DNA of 64,000 nt from Streptomyces lomondensis (GTDB taxonomy: Bacteria; Actinomycetota; Actinomycetes; Streptomycetales; Streptomycetaceae): assembly GCF_014651035.1 (NCBI RefSeq), contig NZ_BMWC01000004.1:62001-126000 (forward strand), in the 5' to 3' direction. The position numbers and the translations under genes are program-made. Below the pieces are notes generated by a model. It had not been told where the DNA came from and did no database searches. It was given only the letters and a program-made list of their open reading frames with translations. Of this stretch, positions 8,768-15,731 are shown piece after piece. The first letter of the stretch is position 1. Each line of letters starts with the position of its first letter.

Positions 8768-9406
8768 TTGCACGTCCAGGAGTGGCTCGAAACCGTACCC
8801 GCGGTCGCCGTCTACGCGCTGGTGGGAGTGGTCATCGGCCTGGAGAGCCTGGGCATTCCGCTGCCGGGCGAGATCATCCTCGTCTCGTCCGCGCTGCTCG
8901 CCTCCCAGCACGGCGACATCGACCCCGTCGTCCTGGGCGCCAGCGCCACGGCCGGCGCGATCATCGGCGACTCCATCGGCTACGCCATCGGCCGCAAGGG
9001 CGGGCGGCCCCTGCTGGCCTGGCTGGGCGGGAAGTTCCCCAAGCACTTCAGCGAGGGCCACATCGCCACCGCGGAGCGCTCCTTCGAGAAGTGGGGCATG
9101 TGGGCCGTCTTCTTCGGCCGCTTCGTCGCCCTGCTCCGCATCTTCGCGGGCCCCCTCGCCGGTGTGCTGCGCATGCCGTACTGGAAGTTCCTCATCGCCA
9201 ACGTCCTCGGCGGCATCGTCTGGGCGGGCGGCACGACGGCGGTCATCTACTACGTCGGCATCGTCGCCGAGTCCTGGCTGAAGCGCTTCTCGTGGCTGGG
9301 CCTGGTGGCGGCGGTCCTCGTCGGCCTGACGTCCATGCTGGTACTCAAGCGCAAGGCGAAGAAGGCGGGGCAGAACCTGGAAGCGGCAGAACCGCAGGTT
9401 CCTTAG
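8768..9406 (+). CDS. DedA-family membrane protein
   Basis: A 212-aa integral membrane protein of the DedA (SNARE-associated/VTT) family, related to bacterial phospholipid scramblases/transporters. Visible features are the re-entrant ESLGIPLPGEIIL segment near residues 24-38, the FGRFVALLRIFAGPLAG arginine motif near 118-134, and about five hydrophobic segments. The start is TTG 8768 with AAAGGA seven bases upstream; no better ATG exists. The C-terminus is Lys-rich and cytoplasmic. The TAG stop at 9404-9406 is partly made by the first bases of a dispersed repeat element. Its substrate cannot be read from sequence. Confidence 0.88.
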   Translation: MHVQEWLETVPAVAVYALVGVVIGLESLGIPLPGEIILVSSALLASQHGDIDPVVLGASATAGAIIGDSIGYAIGRKGGRPLLAWLGGKFPKHFSEGHIATAERSFEKWGMWAVFFGRFVALLRIFAGPLAGVLRMPYWKFLIANVLGGIVWAGGTTAVIYYVGIVAESWLKRFSWLGLVAAVLVGLTSMLVLKRKAKKAGQNLEAAEPQVP

Positions 9407-9452
9407 GGGCGCGGGGAACTGCGCGACCAGCCCCCACGAACCCGCACCCGCC
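9405..9452 (+). repeat. Dispersed 3' element, copy A
   Basis: A 48-base copy starting AGGGGCGCGGGGAACTGCGC and ending CCCGCACCCGCC. Its first AG completes the TAG stop of the DedA gene. It fills the gap between two convergent genes and can fold through GCGC...GCGC and GGGG...CCCC pairings, so a terminator role is plausible. Other copies are at 28188-28230, 32549-32596 and 40757-40823. Confidence 0.88.
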
Positions 9453-9459
9453 GAACAAC

Positions 9460-9987
9460 CTACGCATGCACCTCACGATGCGCCTGCGCCAACTCGGCGT
9501 ACATCCCGCCGTTGAGGGTGATGCCCTGCCGCTCTTCCTCTGTAAGAGGCCGCTTTACCTTGGCCGGCACACCCGCGACGAGCGACCCCGGCGGCACCAC
9601 CATCCCCTGCGGCACCAAGGCCTGCGCGGCGACCAGCGACCCGGCCCCGATGACGGCCCCGTTCAACACGGTCGCCCCCATCCCGATCAGGCAGTCGTCC
9701 TCGACGGTCGCCCCGTGCACCACCGCGTTGTGCCCGATACTGACCCGCTCACCCACGCTCACCGGAAACCCCGGGTCGGCGTGGAGCGTGCAGTTGTCCT
9801 GCACGTTGCTGCTCGCCCCCACCGAGATCGACTCGACGTCCCCGCGCAGCACGGCCCCGTACCAGACACTCGCGCCGACGCCCAGCGTCACGCTCCCGAT
9901 CACCGACGCCGTGGGCGCCACGAACGCCGTCTCGTCGATCTCCGGCTCCCGGCCGCCGATCCCGGTGATCATCGCCCGCTGTCCCAT
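9460..9987 (-). CDS. Gamma-class carbonic anhydrase-like hexapeptide protein
   Basis: A 175-aa left-handed beta-helix protein of the gamma-carbonic anhydrase/PaaY-YrdA group. Motifs are VWYGAVLRGD, SNVQDNCTLH and IGHNAVVHG, which carry the three conserved metal-ligand histidines, and the family's AGVPAKVKRPLTEEE end. These proteins form trimers with zinc or iron at the subunit interface; many bacterial members have little measured activity, so the substrate is uncertain. ATG 9987 is chosen because GGAGG lies seven bases upstream; the open frame extends to 10032 and an ATG at 9972 is also possible. It is divergent from the next gene, which encodes another hexapeptide-repeat protein, and convergent with DedA. 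Confidence 0.85.
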   Translation of the reverse strand: MGQRAMITGIGGREPEIDETAFVAPTASVIGSVTLGVGASVWYGAVLRGDVESISVGASSNVQDNCTLHADPGFPVSVGERVSIGHNAVVHGATVEDDCLIGMGATVLNGAVIGAGSLVAAQALVPQGMVVPPGSLVAGVPAKVKRPLTEEERQGITLNGGMYAELAQAHREVHA

Positions 9988-10098
9988 GTCCGCCTCCACA
10001 ACGTCGTCGACAACGCGCAAACCGTACGCCACTCGATGGGGCGAAGATCACAGGCCTCCGACGCCGCGTGACGAGCTACCGCTGAGTACGGTGAGCGG

Positions 10099-10896
10099 GT
10101 GCCGAAGCGCAGGAACACGTTCTCATCCTGGCGGCGGGGTCTCGCGCAGCGCGCCGTCCACGCCGGCTGGGCCTGGCTGCAACGGACGGGGTCCGTCACG
10201 GCCGAGCACCCCGGGCGCTACCGGTTCGGCGCGATGGGAACAGGTACCAGACTCGCCTTCCCGCTCGGCACGGTCTTCGGCGAACCCTGGATCCACCTCG
10301 GCTCCCACTGCATCATCGGCGAGCAGGTCACCCTCACCGCGGGCCTGATGCCCGACCTCGACCTCGGTCCGGACCCGATCCTGCGCCTCGGCGACGGCGT
10401 CGTCCTGGGCCGCGGCAGCCACCTCATCGCCGACACGACCGTCACCATCGGCAGCGACTGCTACTTCGGCCCGTACGTCTACGTCACGTCCACGAACCAC
10501 TCCTACGACGACCCGCACGAGCCGATCGGCAAGCAGTGGCCGCGGATGGAGCCGGTCGAGATCGGGCCCGGCTGCTGGATCGGCACGGGGGCGGTGATCC
10601 TGCCGGGTGCCCGCGTCGGGCGGAACGTGGTGGTGGCCGCGGGCGCGGTGGTCCGGGGCACGGTGCCGGACCACGCCGTGGTGGCGGGCGCGCCGGCCCG
10701 TGTCGTCCGGCGCTGGACCCCCGCCGACGGCTGGCAGCCGCCCCTGCGCACCCCGCCGCCGGTGCCGATCCCGGAGGGCGTCACGCCCGAGCAGCTGCGC
10801 GCGCTGTCGGGCCTGGACGAGGAGACCGCGGCGCGACTCGCCGAGCTGGACGAGGAGGCGGCGGCCGGACTCGCCGAGCTGGAACCGGGGTCCTGA
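10099..10896 (+). CDS. Hexapeptide-repeat acyl/acetyltransferase
   Basis: A 265-aa protein with a left-handed beta-helix of the maltose/galactoside O-acetyltransferase type. Residues about 70-215 carry the repeats, with the catalytic-type TSTNHSYDDP histidine near residue 135 and the C-terminal WIGTGAVILPGARVG and VVAGAPARVVRRW signature. The N-terminal 50 residues are basic and the C-terminal 30 are acidic and predicted helical. The GTG start at 10099 is the only reasonable one; no strong ribosome binding site is seen. The acceptor could be a sugar, glycolipid or phospholipid. It is convergent with the EamA gene. Confidence 0.82.
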   Translation: MPKRRNTFSSWRRGLAQRAVHAGWAWLQRTGSVTAEHPGRYRFGAMGTGTRLAFPLGTVFGEPWIHLGSHCIIGEQVTLTAGLMPDLDLGPDPILRLGDGVVLGRGSHLIADTTVTIGSDCYFGPYVYVTSTNHSYDDPHEPIGKQWPRMEPVEIGPGCWIGTGAVILPGARVGRNVVVAAGAVVRGTVPDHAVVAGAPARVVRRWTPADGWQPPLRTPPPVPIPEGVTPEQLRALSGLDEETAARLAELDEEAAAGLAELEPGS

Positions 10897-10906
10897 CCGT
10901 CCGGGC

Positions 10907-11765
10907 TCAGCCCGACGCCAGCAACACCGTCCCGACCAGCGCCAGCCCCGCGCCGGCGGCCTGCACGGCCCGGAGCCGTTCGCGGAGGATGCCGCGCGCG
11001 GCCACGGCCGTCACCACCGGGTAGAGGGAGGCCAGGACGGCGGCGACGGTGACCGGGCCGTGCTGCGCGGCGATCGAGTACGTGCCGTTGGCGGCGACGT
11101 CCGCGAGGCCGACGAAGGCGAGCGCCGGCAGGGAGCGCCAGGGGAAGCCGTCCGCCGGAAGGGCGGGCATCCCGCGCCGCACCGACACGCACAGCGCCAG
11201 TCCGCCGGCGGCGACGTTCGTCACCCGCTGCACGAACAGGGCCAGGAACAGGCCGGTGAGCGTCGTCGACGCCTCGGCGATCAGGGCCATCACCGCACCG
11301 AAGCCGAACGCCGCGAGCAGGGTCAGGGCGATGGCCTGGCGTTGGACGGGCGCGCCCCGGAACTGCGGGCCGCCGGCGAGGCAGACACCGGCGACGGCGA
11401 CCAGGATGCCGAGGAACTGGAGCACCCCGGGCCGCTCGCCCAGCATCAGGCCCACCCCGACCGGCACCGCCACGCCGATCGAGCCCAGCGGCGAGACCAC
11501 GCCCATCGGCCCCAGCGCGAGCGCCTTGTAGAACGCGAGCATCGCCACCGGCCCCACGAGACCGGCGGCCACGGCGAACCACAGCTGCGGTCCCGCCTCG
11601 CTCCATCCGCCGGTCGCCACCACCAGCGCGCCGAGGACGACCACCGCGATCGACTGCGAGACCACGACCACCGTCAGCGCGGGCGTGCGCCGGGTCAGCA
11701 GTCCGCCCGCCGAAGTCGGCCAGTCCCCACAACAGGCTGGTGGCCAGGGCGAAGAGCGCTGTCAT
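10907..11765 (-). pseudogene. EamA/DMT-family transporter with a +1 frameshift near its start
   Basis: The main frame (10907-11671, 254 aa) encodes nine or so hydrophobic helices of a drug/metabolite transporter with two EamA repeats. The missing first helix is present in another frame from ATG 11765 (MTALFALATSLLWGLADFGG). The two join if one G is removed from GGCGGGCGGAC on the minus strand (forward 11702-11710), restoring FGGGLLTRRTPAL and a normal ten-helix protein of about 285 aa. Either the gene is broken, or translation starts at GTG 11671 without helix 1, or there is a sequencing error in a G run. It is divergent from an XRE-cupin regulator that probably controls it. Substrate unknown. 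Confidence 0.72.
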
Positions 11766-11779
11766 GGGACGGATGCCTC

Positions 11780-11809
11780 GCAGTACAGTTCAGTAAACGA
11801 TCAGGTCAA
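11780..11809 (-). promoter_or_regulatory. Candidate promoter for the EamA gene
   Basis: On the minus strand TTGACC (forward 11804-11809) lies 18 bases before TACTGC (forward 11780-11785), about 15 bases from the ATG at 11765. Spacing is acceptable and the -10 is a weak match. Confidence 0.35.
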
Positions 11810-11818
11810 CCACACCAT

Positions 11819-11836
11819 AGTGCATCCTGTTGCACT
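11819..11836. promoter_or_regulatory. Candidate operator for the XRE-cupin regulator
   Basis: A perfect inverted repeat AGTGCA-N6-TGCACT lies between the divergent EamA and regulator genes, 27 bases before the regulator's start. Position and symmetry fit autoregulation by the dimeric helix-turn-helix protein. Confidence 0.45.
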
Positions 11837-11862
11837 GTGTCATACAGAATATTGGACGGAAC

Positions 11863-12435
11863 GTGTCGGACCTCGACCTGCTGACCCAGTCCCTGGCGCG
11901 CAGCGTCAAGCACTGGCGCGCGGTGCGCGGCTTCACCCTGGACGTGCTCGCCGCCCGGGCAGGCGTCAGCCGCGGCATGCTCATCCAGATCGAGCAGGCC
12001 CGCACCAACCCCAGCCTCGGCACCGTCGTCAAGATCGGCGACGCCCTCGGCGTCAGCATCACCACCCTGCTCGACTACGAACAGGGCCCGAACGTCCACA
12101 TCGTTCCCGCCGACCAGGCCGTCCGGCTGTGGCACACCGACGCCGGCAGCTACAACCGGCTCCTCGCGGGCACGGAGGCGCCCGGACCGCTGGAGATGTG
12201 GGACTGGCGGCTCATGCCCGGCGAGAGCAGCCCGTCGGACCCGCACCCCGCCGGCACCACCGAGCTGCTCCACGTCACGGCGGGCGAGCTGACGCTCACC
12301 GTCGACGGGGTCGAGCACCGCGTCCCGGCGGGCGCCAGCGTCCACTTCGAGGCCAACGTCCCGCACACATACGGCAACACCGGCGAGGTGCCGATGGAGA
12401 TGGTCATGGCCGTCTCGGTGCCGCCCGTGCCCTGA
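11863..12435 (+). CDS. XRE-family regulator with C-terminal cupin domain
   Basis: A 190-aa transcription factor. Residues about 15-70 form a Cro/C1 helix-turn-helix (FTLDVLAARAGVSRGMLIQIE); residues about 105-185 form a cupin-2 sensor barrel (HPAGTTELLHVTAGELTLTVDG ... VHFEANVPHTY) that probably binds a small ligand or metal. Such regulators often control a neighbouring transporter or catabolic enzyme; here the divergent EamA exporter is the obvious target. GTG 11863 is chosen because GGACGGA precedes it and the helix-turn-helix alignment begins there; TTG 11830 is in frame but lies inside the candidate operator. Confidence 0.86.
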   Translation: MSDLDLLTQSLARSVKHWRAVRGFTLDVLAARAGVSRGMLIQIEQARTNPSLGTVVKIGDALGVSITTLLDYEQGPNVHIVPADQAVRLWHTDAGSYNRLLAGTEAPGPLEMWDWRLMPGESSPSDPHPAGTTELLHVTAGELTLTVDGVEHRVPAGASVHFEANVPHTYGNTGEVPMEMVMAVSVPPVP

Positions 12436-12477
12436 ACCGCCCGCCCGGGGAGCCCTCGGAGTTGCTAGCGTGCGGTC

Positions 12478-13035
12478 ATGCGCGCACCCATCGGACACTT
12501 CGACAACGCCCGTCCGGCCCCCGACTGCCTCGACGAACTCACCGGCCCGGTCGCCGACGCCGTACGCCACTGGGCGGGCAGCGTCCCCGTCGAGGAGATC
12601 GTCTACGTCGACACCGACCCGGAGTGGGCCGACACCGCCACCTTCGTCGAGCACTACGGCCGGGAGCTGCTGGAGCAGTCCGCGAACTGCGTGGTGGTCG
12701 CGGGCAGGCGCGGCGGCGAGACCACGCTCGCCGCGTGTGTCGTGCTGTCCACCACCCGGGTCGACGTGAACGGTGTCGTCCGCCGTCACCTCGGCGTCCG
12801 CAAGGCCTCGTTCGCCCCGATGGACACCGCGACCGGTGAGACCGGCATGGAGTACGGCGGCATCACCCCGCTCGGACTGCCCGGCGGCTGGCCCGTGCTG
12901 GTCGACGCGGCCGTCGCCGACCTGCCGTACGTCCTCGTAGGCAGCGGCCGCCGGCGCGGCAAGCTCCTGGTCCCGGGCAAGGCCTTCGCGGAACTGCCGG
13001 GCGCGGTGGTGCTGGAGGGGCTCGGAGTCGCCTGA
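12478..13035 (+). CDS. YbaK/ProX-type aminoacyl-tRNA deacylase domain protein
   Basis: A 185-aa single-domain protein of the YbaK/EbsC superfamily, whose members hydrolyse mischarged aminoacyl-tRNAs. The fold is recognisable from ANCVVVAGRRGGETTLAACVVL, LGVRKASFAPMDTATGETGMEYGG and the closing VLVGSGRRRGKLLVPGKAF segment, which correspond to the conserved Lys and Gly-rich loops of the family. Which tRNA it edits cannot be told. The ATG at 12478 follows TAGCGT (12466-12471) by six bases, so the transcript is probably leaderless. It is convergent with the CDF gene, their stops one base apart. Confidence 0.8.
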   Translation: MRAPIGHFDNARPAPDCLDELTGPVADAVRHWAGSVPVEEIVYVDTDPEWADTATFVEHYGRELLEQSANCVVVAGRRGGETTLAACVVLSTTRVDVNGVVRRHLGVRKASFAPMDTATGETGMEYGGITPLGLPGGWPVLVDAAVADLPYVLVGSGRRRGKLLVPGKAFAELPGAVVLEGLGVA

Positions 13036-13036
13036 G

Positions 13037-14062
13037 CTACGCCGCCGCGTGATGGGCCAGGGGCAGATGCGGGTCGGTCTCGCCGGGGGCCGGTTCCGGG
13101 TCGGCGTGGACCAGGGCGGCGGTCAGGCGGGGTACGGCGTGCAGCAGCGCGTGCTCGGCGTCGACGGCGATGCGGTGGGCCTCGCGCACCGTCACGGTGC
13201 CGTCCACCACGACCGCCACCTCGGCGCGCAGCCGGTGCCCGATCCAGCGCAGCCGCAGCTCACCCACCCCGCGCACCCCGGGAACCTCCGTCAGCGCGCG
13301 CTCGGCCCGGTCCACCAGGGCCGGGTCGACGGCGTCCAGCACCCGCCGGAACACCTCCCGGGCCGCGTCCCGCAGCACCAGGGCGATCGCCGCCGTGATC
13401 GCCAACCCGACGATCGGATCCGCCAGTTGCCAGCCCAGGGCCGAGCCTCCGGCGCCCAGCAGCACGGCCAGTGAGGTGAAACCGTCGGTGCGGGCGTGCA
13501 GCCCGTCGGCGACCAGCGCGGCGGAGCCGATCGCGCGGCCGACGCGGATGCGGTAGCGGGCCACCCACTCGTTGCCCGCGAATCCGACGACAGCGGCCAC
13601 GGCGACCGCCGGGACGTGCTGGACCGGGCGCGGGTCGAGGAGGCGGTCGATCGCCGTCCACCCCGCGAAGGCCGCCGACGCGGCGATCGTCAGCACGATC
13701 ACCAGGCCGGCCAGGTCCTCGGCCCGCCCGTAGCCGTAGGTGAAGCGGCGGGTGGCCGCGCGCCGGCCCAGCACGAAGGCGATGCCGAGGGGGACGGCGG
13801 TCAGCGCGTCCGCCGCGTTGTGCACCGTGTCCCCGAGCAGCGCCACCGAGCCGGAGAGGGCCACCACGACCGCCTGCGCCAGCGCCGTCACGCCGAGCAC
13901 CGCGAGCGAGACCCAGAGCGCCCGCATCCCGCGGGCCGAGGACTCCAGGGCGGAGTCCACCTTGTCGGCCGTCTCATGGGAGTGCGGGGTGAGGAGGTGG
14001 CCCAGCCGGTGCCGCAGGCCGTGCCGGTGCTCATGGGAGTGCTCGTGCCGGTGGTCGCTCAC
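13037..14062 (-). CDS. Cation diffusion facilitator (CDF) metal exporter
   Basis: A 341-aa inner-membrane antiporter expected to export Zn2+ or a similar divalent metal. The N-terminus is a histidine-rich metal-binding tail (HRHEHSHEHRHG), followed by six membrane helices with the family GDTVHNAADAL (H/D site) in helix 2 and DGLHARTDG in helix 5, and a cytoplasmic metal-sensing domain from about residue 245. GTG 14062 is chosen because AAGGAG sits just upstream; the frame is open to 14149 but that part overlaps the divergent arsR gene. Divergence from an ArsR/SmtB repressor strongly suggests metal-induced expression. Confidence 0.9.
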   Translation of the reverse strand: MSDHRHEHSHEHRHGLRHRLGHLLTPHSHETADKVDSALESSARGMRALWVSLAVLGVTALAQAVVVALSGSVALLGDTVHNAADALTAVPLGIAFVLGRRAATRRFTYGYGRAEDLAGLVIVLTIAASAAFAGWTAIDRLLDPRPVQHVPAVAVAAVVGFAGNEWVARYRIRVGRAIGSAALVADGLHARTDGFTSLAVLLGAGGSALGWQLADPIVGLAITAAIALVLRDAAREVFRRVLDAVDPALVDRAERALTEVPGVRGVGELRLRWIGHRLRAEVAVVVDGTVTVREAHRIAVDAEHALLHAVPRLTAALVHADPEPAPGETDPHLPLAHHAAA

Positions 14063-14118
14063 GTGGATCTCCTTCCGGTGCGCGGGGGTGGACGTGCGCA
14101 CGCCCACGGCGCCATTAT

Positions 14119-14134
14119 GTGCGTATGAGCGCAC
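14119..14134. promoter_or_regulatory. Candidate ArsR operator over the start codon
   Basis: GTGCG-N6-CGCAC (14119-14123 / 14130-14134) is a perfect inverted repeat covering the ArsR ATG at 14125. CATTAT at 14113-14118 may be the -10 of a leaderless transcript. A repressor bound here would block its own gene and sits 57 bases from the exporter start. Confidence 0.45.
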
Positions 14135-14484
14135 GCATGCACCTGTCACCTGCGCACGATGCGCACCCGCGCAGCCCCGGCGAGGAGCAGTTCGCGCTCG
14201 CCGCCGAACTGCTCGCCCTGCTCGGCGACCGCACCCGGCTCACCCTGCTGCACGCCCTGACCAGGGGAGAGGCCGATGTCACGACCCTCACGGAGGCGTG
14301 CGGCGCGGCGCGGCCCGCTGTCAGCCAGCACCTGGCGCGGCTGCGCCTCGCGGGCCTGGTGAACACGCGCAAGGAGGGCCGCCGGGTGATCTACGCACTC
14401 CGCGACGGCCATCTGCGCCGGCTCGTGGACGAGGCGCTGAACGTGGCCGACCACCGGCTCAGCGACCGCCCCCCGCACGACTGA
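14125..14484 (+). CDS. ArsR/SmtB-family metal-responsive repressor
   Basis: A 119-aa winged-helix repressor. Residues about 24-100 hold the ArsR fold: LLALLGDRTRLTLLHALTRGE, then the recognition helix ACGAARPAVSQHLARLRLAGLV and the wing RKEGRRVIYALRDGHLRRLV. His residues at both ends (HLSPAHDAH; DEALNVADHRL) could form the alpha-5 type metal site of zinc sensors such as CzrA/SmtB, but no CVC alpha-3 site is present. ATG 14125 is chosen; GTG 14119 is also in frame. The divergent CDF exporter is the likely target. Confidence 0.87.
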   Translation: MSARMHLSPAHDAHPRSPGEEQFALAAELLALLGDRTRLTLLHALTRGEADVTTLTEACGAARPAVSQHLARLRLAGLVNTRKEGRRVIYALRDGHLRRLVDEALNVADHRLSDRPPHD

Positions 14485-14485
14485 G

Positions 14486-15709
14486 TCAGTACCGCGCGGC
14501 CGTCCCGAGATACTGCTCGGCGAAGGCGGCGGCCGCCGCGGGCGAGGTGAACAGGCGGCGCAGCCGGGCCAGCGTGGTGCCCGCGCGGAACGGGTCGCCC
14601 GCCGCCGTGCCGTGGTACACCTCGGACAGCCACTGCGAGAACTCCTGGGAGTCCCACACCCGCCGCAGGCACGCCTCCCCATAGCCGGCCAGGCCGCTGT
14701 CGTCACCCGTGGTCAGGTGGGCCACCAGGGCGTCGCCCAGCAGGAAGGCGTCGTGCAGGGCGAGGTTCATGCCCTTGGCGGCGATGGGGGCGACGAGGTG
14801 GGCGGCGTCGCCGGCGAGGAAGAGCCGGCCGGACACCATCGGCTCGACCACGTAGTCGTGCATGTCCAGCACGCGCTTCTCGATCAGCCGGCCCTCCGTC
14901 AGCGGCGGCACCCCGGCCGCCCCGAGCCGCTCCTGGAGCTCCGCCCAGACCCGCTCGTACGGCCAGTTCTCCGGATCGTCGCCCGGCGGGCACTGGAGGT
15001 AGTAGCGGGTCACCTCCGGGCTGCGGGGCATCTGGCCGGCGAACCCGCGGGTGTGGCAGCCGAACAGCACGCAGTCCGCGGACGGCGGCGCCTCGGCGAG
15101 CAGCGCCAGCCAGCCGATGCCGTAGTCGTGCCGCGCGATCCGGACCCGCTCGGGCGGCAGCGAGGCCCGGGTCACTCCGCGCGCCCCGTCGCAGCCGGCG
15201 ATGAAGTCGCAGTGCACGACCTGCCGTTCACCCGTGTCCGGGCAGAGGTACGACACCGACGGCCGGTCGGTGTCGATGTCGTGCACCGCCACGTCCCGGA
15301 CCCCGAAGCGGATCCGGCCGCCGCGCACGTCGGCGTACTCCCGTACCAGATCCGTGACCAGCAACGGCTGCGGGTATACGAAGTGGTGACTTCCCGTCAG
15401 CTCGCCGTAGGGGAACCGGTACCGCTCCCCGTCGAAGCGGAACTCGCACGCGGTGTGCAGCTCCGCGCGGTCCAGCAGGTTCCGGGCGAGGCCGCGCTTC
15501 TCCAGGCCCCGCACGGCCCATTCCTCGATGACGCCGGCCCGGGGCCGCTGTTCGATGAACTCCCGGGTCTCGGTCTCCAGCACCAGGCAGTCCACGGACG
15601 CGGCCCGCAGGATGTTGCCGACGGTCAGCCCGGCGGGACCGGCGCCGACGACAACGACTGGGAAGCGTTGCGGGGCGCCGGAGTTCGCGGGCGGGGCGGC
15701 GAGGGTCAT
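14486..15709 (-). CDS. pobA: 4-hydroxybenzoate 3-monooxygenase-like FAD hydroxylase
   Basis: A 407-aa single-component flavoprotein hydroxylase. GAGPAGLTVGNIL near residues 22-34 is the FAD dinucleotide fold, RAGVIEEW near 57 corresponds to the PobA signature after it, CDGARGVTR is the DG motif, and GDAAHLVAPIAAKGMNLALHD near 300 is the second FAD motif. The product on 4-hydroxybenzoate would be protocatechuate. No protocatechuate-cleaving genes are adjacent, so a related aromatic acid is possible. The ATG at 15709 is 22 bases after the stop of the APC permease on the same strand, which suggests the permease and hydroxylase are co-transcribed and the permease may import the substrate or a related compound. 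Confidence 0.82.
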   Translation of the reverse strand: MTLAAPPANSGAPQRFPVVVVGAGPAGLTVGNILRAASVDCLVLETETREFIEQRPRAGVIEEWAVRGLEKRGLARNLLDRAELHTACEFRFDGERYRFPYGELTGSHHFVYPQPLLVTDLVREYADVRGGRIRFGVRDVAVHDIDTDRPSVSYLCPDTGERQVVHCDFIAGCDGARGVTRASLPPERVRIARHDYGIGWLALLAEAPPSADCVLFGCHTRGFAGQMPRSPEVTRYYLQCPPGDDPENWPYERVWAELQERLGAAGVPPLTEGRLIEKRVLDMHDYVVEPMVSGRLFLAGDAAHLVAPIAAKGMNLALHDAFLLGDALVAHLTTGDDSGLAGYGEACLRRVWDSQEFSQWLSEVYHGTAAGDPFRAGTTLARLRRLFTSPAAAAAFAEQYLGTAARY

Positions 15710-15731
15710 GGGCTCATTATGGAGGCGGGTC

